From Alistipes sp. (GTDB taxonomy: Bacteria; Bacteroidota; Bacteroidia; Bacteroidales; Rikenellaceae), in the NCBI GenBank assembly GCA_017555905.1, contig JAFZFP010000011.1:1-35356 (forward strand): DNA of 35,356 nucleotides. Direction: 5' to 3'. The notes beneath the pieces were generated by a model, which saw only the letters and a program-made list of their open reading frames with translations, was not told where the DNA came from and did not search any database. Shown here piece after piece: positions 24,270-31,140 of this stretch; within the stretch, counting starts at the first letter, position 1, and each line of letters begins with the position of its first letter. The position numbers were made by a program, and so were the translations under genes.

Positions 24270-24316
24270 TTCTGCAAAAGTATATCAAAAATTGAACTTT
24301 GTCAAGAGTTAAGTAT
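24257..24316. promoter_or_regulatory. Inverted operator pair in the divergent repressor/terminase control region
   Basis: ATACTTAACT (24257-24266) and its exact reverse complement AGTTAAGTAT (24307-24316) are centred 50 bp apart, one on the plus-strand -7 box and the other next to the minus-strand -33 box. Between them AACTTTGT occurs twice as a direct repeat (24263-24270 and 24295-24302). The layout suggests binding by the adjacent repressor to control both directions. Confidence 0.6.
24275..24305 (-). promoter_or_regulatory. Promoter of the 95-residue protein/terminase unit
   Basis: Minus-strand TACTTTTG (24275-24282) and TTG (24303-24305) are 20 nt apart, giving a leader of about 80 nt. 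It is interleaved with the plus-strand promoter, so the two divergent promoters probably compete. Confidence 0.6.
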
Positions 24317-24342
24317 AAAAATTTACCATAAAATTTTCTTAT

Positions 24343-25023
24343 ATGGAAACTATTAGTCAGCGAGTGCGTCTTATACGCAAGCAGCTTAATATGACGCAAG
24401 ACCAATTGGCTCAGCGACTTGGCGTGGGTAAGGCTGCACTTTCGATGATTGAGACTGGCAAGGCTGGTCTCTCGACACGCAATAAGAATATCTTTGTTCA
24501 AGAATTTAATGTTAATCCCGAATGGCTCGATTCGGGCAAAGGCAAGATGTTCAATGCAGAGCCTAATCTTACCTCTTATAACCATCGCACCGATCGCTCG
24601 TTGCCGTTGCAGAGTGTGCCTCTCTACTCGATTGAGGGAACGGCGGGCCTTGTGCCTATCTTTTCCGATGAGTCGAAGGTTGAGCCTATCAACCATATCC
24701 ACATTCCAAATTTACCTAAGTGCGACGGTGCAATCTATATCGTAGGCGACTCGATGTATCCGTTGTTGAAGAGTGGCGATATTGTTCTCTATAAGCAACT
24801 CAGTGACGTGAGGGATGTCTTCTGGGGGGATATGTATCTGCTCTCGATAGATATGGACGGCGAGGAGTATATCACGGTGAAGTATGTCCAGAAGTCGGAT
24901 CAGGAGGGTTGTGTTCGTCTCGTGAGCCAGAACCAGCACCACGCCGACAAGGATGTCGAGATTAGCCGTATTCGTGCCATTGCGCTGATTAAGGCCTCGG
25001 TGAGAATGCACACCATCGGGTAG
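24343..25023 (+). CDS. XRE/S24 self-cleaving repressor (LexA/CI-like)
   Basis: The 226-residue protein has an N-terminal helix-turn-helix of the XRE/Cro-CI type (about 5-60; QRVRLIRKQLNMTQDQLAQRLGV, where TQDQLAQRLGVGKAALSMIE is the helix-turn-helix). A C-terminal peptidase S24 domain follows (about 90-220). The catalytic Ser is Ser137 in YIVGDSMYPLLKSGDIV, and the general base is likely Lys180 in EEYITVKYVQ. An Ala101-Gly102 bond (EGTAGLV) lies 36 residues before the Ser, the same spacing as the cleavage site in LexA, so RecA-stimulated self-cleavage is plausible. It is divergent from the terminase unit with operator-like sequences between them. It could regulate that unit, itself, or a wider DNA-damage response. 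Confidence 0.9.
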   Translation: METISQRVRLIRKQLNMTQDQLAQRLGVGKAALSMIETGKAGLSTRNKNIFVQEFNVNPEWLDSGKGKMFNAEPNLTSYNHRTDRSLPLQSVPLYSIEGTAGLVPIFSDESKVEPINHIHIPNLPKCDGAIYIVGDSMYPLLKSGDIVLYKQLSDVRDVFWGDMYLLSIDMDGEEYITVKYVQKSDQEGCVRLVSQNQHHADKDVEISRIRAIALIKASVRMHTIG

Positions 25024-25066
25024 CAACTATGTCAAGTGAGGGTGACGAAGTGCTAATTTTTTAGGG

Positions 25067-25103
25067 GTTATATATACATATATAACATTTTTTCTTATAT
25101 TTG
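25067..25103 (+). promoter_or_regulatory. Promoter of potABCD with adjacent near-palindrome
   Basis: The -7 element TATATTTG is at 25096-25103; no clear -33 TTG is present. Instead a 20-bp near-palindrome GTTATATATACATATATAAC occupies 25067-25086, where a regulator could replace or occlude the -33 contact. The leader to the ATG at 25176 is about 65 nt. Confidence 0.55.
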
Positions 25104-25175
25104 CACGGCTATATACCTGTGTGAGTATGTAGCGAAGTACAATTTTAGTTTAACTACTAATACATTTTTTGCTTA

Positions 25176-26564
25176 ATGGTGAAATCAAATTACATCATCG
25201 AGTTATCGAATATCACCAAGTCATTCCCCGACAAGGTTGTCCTCGACGATGTCAGTTTGTCAGTAAAAAAGGGCGAGTTCCTTACGATTCTCGGCCCTTC
25301 GGGATGTGGTAAAACTACATTGTTGCGTCTGTTGGCAGGTTTCAACTCTGCCTCTTCGGGCGAGATTCTAATTGGCGGTGAGGTTATGACTGGTGTGCCA
25401 CCGCATTTGCGTCCTGTGAACACGGTGTTCCAGCGATACGCGCTATTCCCAAACTATAATGTCTACGACAACATCGCCTTCGGTCTTAAGTTGCAGAAGG
25501 TCGATAAGAAGGAGATTGAGCAGCGTGTTAAGCGCGCTCTGAAGATGGTGGGTATGACCGACTACGAACATCGTGACGTGCAGTCACTCTCGGGTGGTCA
25601 GCAGCAGCGTGTTGCTATTGCGCGTGCTATTGTCAATCGTCCCCAGGTGTTGCTCCTCGATGAGCCTTTGGCGGCCCTTGACCTCAAGATGCGCAAGGAT
25701 ATGCAGATGGAACTTAAGGAGATGCACCGCTCGTTGGGCATTACTTTCGTCTATGTCACTCACGATCAGGAGGAGGCTCTTACGATGTCCGATACTATCG
25801 TGGTTATGAACGAGGGTAAGATTCAGCAGATTGGCTCTCCTACCGATATCTACAACGAGCCTTGCAATGCCTTTGTTGCCGACTTTATTGGCGAGAGCAA
25901 TATCCTCAATGCAACTATGGTGCGCGACCGCCTTGTTCGCTTTATGGACAAGGAGTTCGAGTGTATCGACGAGGGATTCGGTGAGAATACCCCTGTGGAT
26001 GTCGTAGTGCGCCCCGAGGATGTCTATATCATCCGTAATGCCGAGGCTGCTATGTTCCACGGTAAGGTGCGCTCGTGTACTTTCAAGGGTGTTCACTACG
26101 AGATGTTCGTAGATACGCCTGATGGCTATGAGATTATGATTCAGGACTATAATGCCTTTGAACCTGGAACTGAGGTGGGTATGATGATTAAGCCTGCCGA
26201 TATTCACGTTATGCGCAAGGAGCGTACCGAGAACCACGTAGAGGGTGTGATTATCGACTCTACACACGTCGCTATCCTTGGTGAGAACTTCGAGTGTGAG
26301 CCTCTTGAGGGCTTCGAGGTTGGCGAGAAGGTAGATGTTGCCTTCGACTTCTCGGATGTGGAACTCACTGACGACCCAGATGATGGTATCTCGTGGGGTA
26401 CAATACGCTTCATCCTCTATAAGGGTGATCGCTACCACCTCACTGTGCGTACTGACGAGGGCGATAATGTATATGTTGATACCCACGATGTGTGGGAGGA
26501 TCTCGACGAGGTTGGTATCACCATTGCGCCTAAGTCGTTGCGTGTTACTCACTTAACCAAATAG
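25176..26564 (+). CDS. potA: Spermidine/putrescine ABC transporter ATP-binding protein
   Basis: PotA powers polyamine import through the PotB/PotC channel. ABC motifs are complete: Walker [11 protein letters not shown] (39-48), Q-loop [10 protein letters not shown] with Gln86, signature [15 protein letters not shown] (138-152), Walker [13 protein letters not shown] (158-169) and the H-loop [15 protein letters not shown]. The C-terminal part (about 245-462) is longer than in E. coli PotA (378 residues in total) and contains TOBE-like beta segments such as [12 protein letters not shown] and [13 protein letters not shown]. The last ~100 residues may duplicate this regulatory domain. It starts the potABCD operon, with a 46-bp gap to potB. 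Confidence 0.93.
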   Translation: MVKSNYIIELSNITKSFPDKVVLDDVSLSVKKGEFLTILGPSGCGKTTLLRLLAGFNSASSGEILIGGEVMTGVPPHLRPVNTVFQRYALFPNYNVYDNIAFGLKLQKVDKKEIEQRVKRALKMVGMTDYEHRDVQSLSGGQQQRVAIARAIVNRPQVLLLDEPLAALDLKMRKDMQMELKEMHRSLGITFVYVTHDQEEALTMSDTIVVMNEGKIQQIGSPTDIYNEPCNAFVADFIGESNILNATMVRDRLVRFMDKEFECIDEGFGENTPVDVVVRPEDVYIIRNAEAAMFHGKVRSCTFKGVHYEMFVDTPDGYEIMIQDYNAFEPGTEVGMMIKPADIHVMRKERTENHVEGVIIDSTHVAILGENFECEPLEGFEVGEKVDVAFDFSDVELTDDPDDGISWGTIRFILYKGDRYHLTVRTDEGDNVYVDTHDVWEDLDEVGITIAPKSLRVTHLTK

Positions 26565-26577
26565 GAAGTAATATATT

Positions 26578-26592
26578 GGCGACGCTGTCGCC
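26578..26592 (+). other. Small hairpin between potA and potB
   Basis: GGCGAC (26578-26583) and GTCGCC (26587-26592) form a 6-bp stem with a 3-nt loop 18 nt before the potB ATG. It could tune relative expression of the ATPase and the permeases. There is no T-tract. Confidence 0.4.
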
Positions 26593-26610
26593 CACAATTT
26601 CGATTGTACG

Positions 26611-27411
26611 ATGTTGAAAAATATAACTAAATTCTTGTCGCGCAGACGTAGTTGGAGTATTCCCTATGTGGTCTTTATGGCGATCTTCGTGGTGACACCT
26701 CTGGTGCTCATTATGATATACTCGTTTCAGGCTAAGGACGGAGGCTTCTCGATGGAGAACTTCGAGAGGTTTATCAACCAGCCTGAGGCTGCCAATACGT
26801 TCATCTACTCTATCGGCATTGCGCTGATAACTACGTTGTTGTGCCTGTTGTTGGGCTATCCTGCGGCATATATCCTTTCGAGACTTAAGCCCTCGAATGC
26901 CAGCCTTGTGGTTATGCTCTTCATCCTTCCGATGTGGATTAATGTGCTTGTGCGAACTCTCGCTACTGTGGCGTTGTTCGACTTCTTGCGCCTCCCCTTG
27001 GGCGAGGGTGCGCTGATCTTCGGTATGGTCTATAACTTCTTGCCATTTATGATTTACCCTATCTATAATGTGCTTCAGAAGATGGATGTCTCGCTTATCG
27101 AGGCTGCGGAGGATCTCGGTGCTACGCCACGTCAGGTATTTACACGCGTTGTCTTCCCGTTGTCAGTCCCAGGCATCGTCAGTGGTATTATGATGGTCTT
27201 TATGCCTACGATATCGACCTTTGCCATTGCCGAGTTGCTCACGATGAACAACATCAAACTCTTCGGTACTACCATCCAGGAGAATATCAACAACGGTATG
27301 TGGCACTATGGTGCGGCCTTGTCGCTCATAATGCTGGTAATCATCGGTATAACATCGCTGTTTACGGACTCTGAGTCTGAGGATGGCGCTAATGAGGGAG
27401 GATTGCTATGA
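26611..27411 (+). CDS. potB: Spermidine/putrescine ABC transporter permease PotB
   Basis: This inner-membrane permease has 266 residues and about six hydrophobic helices, starting with YVVFMAIFVVTPLVLIMIYSF. The cytoplasmic EAA loop that contacts the ATPase is visible as EAAEDLGATPRQVFTRVVFPLSVPG (about 166-190). The binding-protein-dependent permease fold matches PotB of E. coli. Its last four bases (ATGA) overlap the start of potC, indicating translational coupling. The gene is in the polyamine operon with potA, potC and potD. Confidence 0.92.
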   Translation: MLKNITKFLSRRRSWSIPYVVFMAIFVVTPLVLIMIYSFQAKDGGFSMENFERFINQPEAANTFIYSIGIALITTLLCLLLGYPAAYILSRLKPSNASLVVMLFILPMWINVLVRTLATVALFDFLRLPLGEGALIFGMVYNFLPFMIYPIYNVLQKMDVSLIEAAEDLGATPRQVFTRVVFPLSVPGIVSGIMMVFMPTISTFAIAELLTMNNIKLFGTTIQENINNGMWHYGAALSLIMLVIIGITSLFTDSESEDGANEGGLL

Positions 27412-28247
27412 TGAAGAGAACGATATCTTTGGCATACCTTGTACTATTGCTTGTTATGCTCTATGCCCCCATTGTTATCATCGCCGTATTCTCGTTTACC
27501 GAGTCTAAGGTGTTGGGTAACTGGACAGGGTTCTCTACTGAGTTATACACATCGCTCTTCACTGGCGGAGTAAATAATTCGTTGATTGATGCGATAAAGA
27601 ACACCTTTATCATTGCCCTTATCGCTGCGTCTGTATCTACGTTGTTGGGTACTGTTGCGGCTATAGGTATCAACGACCTACGCTATGGAAAGCGTCGTGT
27701 TGTGAATTTCGTGAATAACATTCCGATTCTCAACCCCGATATCATTACAGGTATCTCGCTCTTCTTGCTCTTCATCTCGTTGGGCATCACTCAGGGCTAT
27801 ACCACTGTGGTCTTGGCACATATCACCTTCTGTACCCCCTATGTGGTGCTGAGTGTTATGCCACGCCTAACGCAGATGAATCCCAATATCTATGAGGCGG
27901 CCCTCGACCTCGGAGCAACACCGTTGCAGGCTATTCGCCGAGTGATTATTCCAGAGATTCGTCCAGGTATGATTTCGGGTTTCATCCTCGCCTTCACGCT
28001 CTCGATTGATGACTTCGCGGTTACCATCTTTACTAATGGTACTAATGGCTTGGAGACCCTCTCGACCTATATCTATGCCGATGCACGTAAGGGTGGTCTT
28101 ACCCCAGAGTTGCGCGCTTTGTCTACAATTATCTTGGTTGTGGTACTCGTTCTGCTCATCGTGGTCAATTACCGCGCCCGTCGCCAGACACGTCGTGCCG
28201 AGCAGATGCAGGAGCAGTTGAAACTTAAAAAGAATAGTCGCCGATGA
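27408..28247 (+). CDS. potC: Spermidine/putrescine ABC transporter permease PotC
   Basis: The 279-residue protein is the second permease of the polyamine importer. It has about six membrane helices and the EAA loop EAALDLGATPLQAIRRVIIPEIRPG. The N-terminus ISLAYLVLLLVMLYAPIVIIAVFSF is the typical first helix of PotC. The C-terminal tail is strongly basic and charged (NYRARRQTRRAEQMQEQLKLKK). It overlaps potB by 4 bp at its start and potD by 4 bp at its end (ATGA at 28244-28247), so the permeases and binding protein are likely translationally coupled. Confidence 0.92.
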   Translation: MMKRTISLAYLVLLLVMLYAPIVIIAVFSFTESKVLGNWTGFSTELYTSLFTGGVNNSLIDAIKNTFIIALIAASVSTLLGTVAAIGINDLRYGKRRVVNFVNNIPILNPDIITGISLFLLFISLGITQGYTTVVLAHITFCTPYVVLSVMPRLTQMNPNIYEAALDLGATPLQAIRRVIIPEIRPGMISGFILAFTLSIDDFAVTIFTNGTNGLETLSTYIYADARKGGLTPELRALSTIILVVVLVLLIVVNYRARRQTRRAEQMQEQLKLKKNSRR

Positions 28248-29662
28248 AAAAGTTACTATACTCATTAATTTGCTTGCTACTCCTCCCTGCCGTAGTGTCG
28301 TCGTGTGTTGATGATGGCCGTAAGGAGATCCTTAAGGTCTATAACTGGGGAGACTATATCGACGAGGATCTTATCCCTGAGTTCGAGGCTTGGTACGAGG
28401 AGCAGACGGGAGAGAGCGTAGAGATTATCTACCAGACCTTCGATATCAACGAGGTTATGCTCGCTAAGATTGAGAATGGAGAGGCCGACTTCGACGTGGT
28501 ATGCCCTTCGGAGTATATCATCGAGCGTATGATGCGCAAAGAGTTGTTGTTGCCTATCCTTACCGAGGAGTTTGTGGCAGAGATAGATGCTAAGGGCATC
28601 AACTACTTCAACTGCGTGTCGCCCTACTTCAAGGAGCAGTTCTCTCTGCTTGAGGCCCCTGAGGGTATCGACCCTAACGTCTACTCGGTAGGTTATATGT
28701 GGGGTACTACAGGTATCCTATATAATAAGGCTTATGTCACTGATGAGGAGGCCTTGTCGTGGAGCCTTATGTTCGACGAGAGGTTCGAGGGAATGATCTT
28801 CGTCAAGGATGCCTTCCGTGATGTCTATTCACCTATGCTCATCTATGCTAAGACTCTTGAGGCTCGTGAGGCGGGCCTATTGGGCGAGGATGAGACCCTC
28901 TCAATAGAGACTATCCGCGAACTTATGTACGACTCCTCGGATGAGTCTATCGCCTTGGTTGAGGGCTACTTGAAGCGTATGAAGCAACTCGTTGCAGGCT
29001 GGGAGGCCGACTTCGGTAAGGAGATGATGACGCAGGAGAAGGCGTGGATCGACCTTATGTGGAGTGGCGATGCCGTGTGGGCTATCGACGAGGCGAGCGA
29101 GGTGGATGTAGAACTCGGCTACGCAGTACCTAAGGAGGGTAGTGTTATGTGGTTCGACGGTTGGGTAATCCCTAAGTATGCTCGTAACGCTAAGGCCGCA
29201 CGCTACTTCATCAACTATATGTGTATGCCTGAGAATGCTATCCGTAATATGGATGCTACGGGCTACGTGAGCGTTGTTACTACTCAGGAGGTCTTCGATG
29301 CTATCGAGGATTTGAGCGTCTGCGAGATGGAGCAGTTGGACTTGAGCTACCTCTTCGTCGATGAGTCTGGTGAGCCTCTCGAGGGTAGCGAGTGCGTCTG
29401 GGCAGACCCTGTGTTGTACCCCGACCGTAGCGTTATTGACCGCTCGGGTGTTATGCACGACTCGGGTGACCGTACCGACAAGATGCTCGAGATGTGGTCG
29501 CGTGTTAAGGGCGATAATCTCTCTACGGGAATGCTCGTGGGCATCATCCTCTTCTTTAGCGTTATGCTTGTGTGGGGTATTCTGCGAAAGATTGATACCT
29601 ACCGCAAGAAACAGCAGATGATTATGCGTCGCCGCCGTCATCGCTTGGAGAAGAAAAGATAA
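28244..29662 (+). CDS. potD: Polyamine-binding lipoprotein PotD with C-terminal membrane helix
   Basis: PotD captures polyamines in the periplasm and delivers them to PotBC. The signal peptide ends in VSSC with Cys21 as lipid site (VVSSCVDD). The mature protein begins with LKVYNWGDYIDEDLIPEFE, the standard start of the PotD family, and contains the core blocks VVCPSEYIIERMMRKE and VGYMWGTTGILYN. E. coli PotD has 348 residues; this has 472. The extra length includes a C-terminal hydrophobic helix (about 428-447, TGMLVGIILFFSVMLVWGIL) and a basic tail (about 448-472), predicted to anchor the protein in the inner membrane by its far end too. It overlaps potC by 4 bp. Confidence 0.9.
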   Translation: MKKLLYSLICLLLLPAVVSSCVDDGRKEILKVYNWGDYIDEDLIPEFEAWYEEQTGESVEIIYQTFDINEVMLAKIENGEADFDVVCPSEYIIERMMRKELLLPILTEEFVAEIDAKGINYFNCVSPYFKEQFSLLEAPEGIDPNVYSVGYMWGTTGILYNKAYVTDEEALSWSLMFDERFEGMIFVKDAFRDVYSPMLIYAKTLEAREAGLLGEDETLSIETIRELMYDSSDESIALVEGYLKRMKQLVAGWEADFGKEMMTQEKAWIDLMWSGDAVWAIDEASEVDVELGYAVPKEGSVMWFDGWVIPKYARNAKAARYFINYMCMPENAIRNMDATGYVSVVTTQEVFDAIEDLSVCEMEQLDLSYLFVDESGEPLEGSECVWADPVLYPDRSVIDRSGVMHDSGDRTDKMLEMWSRVKGDNLSTGMLVGIILFFSVMLVWGILRKIDTYRKKQQMIMRRRRHRLEKKR

Positions 29663-29691
29663 ATTGTACTAACCTTTTAGATTATAAGTAT

Positions 29692-30549
29692 TTGAAAATG
29701 AAGAAGATATTTACAACTATAGTAGCGCTATTCGCAGTTGTCCTCTCGGCAAGTGCCTCTCTTCCAACCCCAACCCTCGATAACGCTTTGGCTTCGGAGT
29801 CTTGCGTGGCTCTCGACGTTGAGGATGATGATGAGGATGAGTGGGAATTCTGGTGGGGCGCAGGCTTCGATTTGGCCTCTAACTATATGTGGCGAGGCTT
29901 CGACCAGTCGTACCGTGGTGGTAATAAGACTATGCTCGACCCATCGTTCCAGCCGGGCCTCTCGTTTGGTTATGGTAAGTTCTATATCGAGTTGTGGGGT
30001 AATGCCTCGCTCTTGAGCGACTATAAGGAGTTCGATATGTTCCTCGGCTTCGAGCACGAGGACTTGCTCATCACCATCTATGATGTCTTCTGTGGTGTGG
30101 GCCAGGACTTCAATAAGCCCTTCTTCAGTGGCGAGAACCATAGCCTTACCGCAACTATCGACTACACCTTCTTTGATCGTCTCCGCCTGCACTGGGCAAC
30201 TACCTTCCTCCACCCCGACGACTTTATTACCGAGGGTAAGCGAGCAGGTAAGCGAGCCTTTTCGTCATATTTCGAGGTGGCCTATACCCAGCCCTTCGGC
30301 GATGTCTTGGATATGGAGGTCGCTGCGGGTGCCTCACCTTGGACTGGCCCATTCTGGTGCCCTACACGTGTAGGTAATGAGTTCGATTGGGATAATCCCG
30401 CTAAGGGCTTCAACGTGACTAACCTTAGCCTCAAACTCAGCCACGAGTTCGAGATGGATAGTGTCACTCTTCCCGTGGAGTTGAACTACGTCTATAACCC
30501 ACTCACCAACTACCACTACGCCCTTCTCAAGGCAGGTTTTAACTTCTAA
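29692..30549 (+). CDS. Outer-membrane beta-barrel protein at the end of the pot operon
   Basis: The 285-residue protein has a signal peptide (about 1-23, ending near SASAS), an acidic stretch (VEDDDEDE), and a beta-rich remainder with alternating hydrophobic segments. It ends in Phe (LLKAGFNF), as expected of an outer-membrane barrel. The opening WWGAGFDLASNYMWRGFDQS resembles the Gcw_chp (TIGR02001) type of outer-membrane protein. It lies 29 bp after potD with no obvious intervening terminator, and a strong terminator follows it, so it is probably in the operon. A role in getting polyamines across the outer membrane is an inference from position only. Confidence 0.65.
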   Translation: MKMKKIFTTIVALFAVVLSASASLPTPTLDNALASESCVALDVEDDDEDEWEFWWGAGFDLASNYMWRGFDQSYRGGNKTMLDPSFQPGLSFGYGKFYIELWGNASLLSDYKEFDMFLGFEHEDLLITIYDVFCGVGQDFNKPFFSGENHSLTATIDYTFFDRLRLHWATTFLHPDDFITEGKRAGKRAFSSYFEVAYTQPFGDVLDMEVAAGASPWTGPFWCPTRVGNEFDWDNPAKGFNVTNLSLKLSHEFEMDSVTLPVELNYVYNPLTNYHYALLKAGFNF

Positions 30550-30572
30550 GCGACTACCAACGCCATATAAAG

Positions 30573-30610
30573 AGGCGTGTCCGATTATGTCGGGCACGCC
30601 TTGTTTTTTG
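30573..30610 (+). terminator. Terminator of the pot/barrel operon
   Basis: AGGCGTGTCCGA (30573-30584) pairs with TCGGGCACGCCT (30590-30601, one T-G pair) around a 5-nt loop and is followed by TGTTTTTTG. Confidence 0.85.
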
Positions 30611-30617
30611 AGTTGTG

Positions 30618-30669
30618 TAAGGGCGATTATCTAATCTCTATAGCACTTAGAAGATAGCTTACGCCCTTA
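30618..30669. repeat. Inverted repeat immediately after the terminator
   Basis: TAAGGGCG (30618-30625) pairs with CGCCCTTA (30662-30669). Inside it TATCT (30628-30632) pairs with AGATA (30652-30656), leaving a 19-nt loop. It lies outside any gene and just downstream of the terminator, and could be part of a structured RNA or a second termination signal. Confidence 0.5.
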
Positions 30670-30745
30670 GCCCAAGCCCGTAACTCTCCTGTCAGAAGGG
30701 GTTAGGCTTAGCCTCGATATGAAATTAGGCTGGGTAGCGTGATAC

Positions 30746-30872
30746 CTTTTAGCGTTAGAGTGGTGTAGCAGTGGCGCTGACATGAGAAAGCCCTGGATGG
30801 ATAGTACTTGGCGTACATTCCATTCAGGGCTTTGATTGAAGCGGCGCTGATGCGTCGCTATCACGCTAAAAG
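30746..30872 (+). ncRNA. Large hairpin, candidate structured RNA or mobile-element remnant
   Basis: A 127-nt imperfect palindrome folds into one long hairpin in three stacked stems. CTTTTAGCGT (30746-30755) pairs with 30863-30872. Positions 30759-30778 pair with 30840-30859 in 18 of 20 positions, five of them G-U in a plus-strand RNA. AAAGCCCTGGATGGA (30787-30801) pairs with 30819-30833, with one G-U. The 17-nt apical loop has a further GTAC/GTAC pairing. The wobble pairs would be mismatches in a minus-strand RNA, which favours a plus-strand product. An alternative 9-bp pairing, AGCGTGATA (30736-30744) with TATCACGCT (30859-30867), competes with the outermost stem. No protein-coding ORF is supported here, and no convincing promoter is seen just upstream. 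Confidence 0.5.
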
Positions 30873-31100
30873 ACTACTCCCACTCCGTAGTATTATATAT
30901 TTGTATATCAATTTGATATATTGTGTTGTTATATTATAGGGTGTATATTTACTTTTTGTGTATCACCTCAAAATGAGTGAGTTAGTATCGTTGTGCAAAA
31001 ATTAATTGGGATTTACTCTGTTATTATGAATATTCATTTTTATATATAAGTGAATGTTGTTGTGGGATAATGGATATTAGCGGTTAATTTAGAGCAGAAG
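30873..31100. other. A/T-rich spacer without genes
   Basis: This part of the gap between the convergent barrel and BACON genes is strongly A/T-rich. It contains a TATATTTG at 30896-30903 that resembles a -7 element on the plus strand but has no -33 partner and no gene downstream. I see no ORF or structured element. Confidence 0.5.
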
Positions 31101-31126
31101 AAAAGGGAGGCACGAGCCTCCCTTTT
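31101..31126 (-). terminator. Terminator of the surface-protein operon
   Basis: AAAAGGGAGGC (31101-31111) pairs with GCCTCCCTTTT (31116-31126) in an 11-bp perfect stem with a 4-nt loop, 15 bp after the BACON gene on the minus strand, with a TTTTCTTCT tail. Confidence 0.8.
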
Positions 31127-31140
31127 ATCTTACAAAAATC

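Noticed and set aside
22438-25023. A complete prophage
   Set aside because: Only a terminase, a small protein and a repressor are present; no portal, capsid, tail, lysis or integrase gene and no attachment-site repeats were found on either side.
25584-26552. Minus-strand open frame of 322 codons opposite potA
   Set aside because: It is antisense to a clear PotA gene with intact ABC motifs, and the translation has no domain; long antisense frames are expected from the codon bias here.
28901-29641. Minus-strand open frame of 246 codons opposite potD
   Set aside because: It is a shadow of the PotD gene, which has a lipobox and family blocks; no start signal or homology is seen.
30896-30903. 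TATATTTG as a plus-strand promoter
   Set aside because: There is no -33 TTG at 19-20 nt and no gene downstream on that strand; A/T-rich DNA gives such matches by chance.
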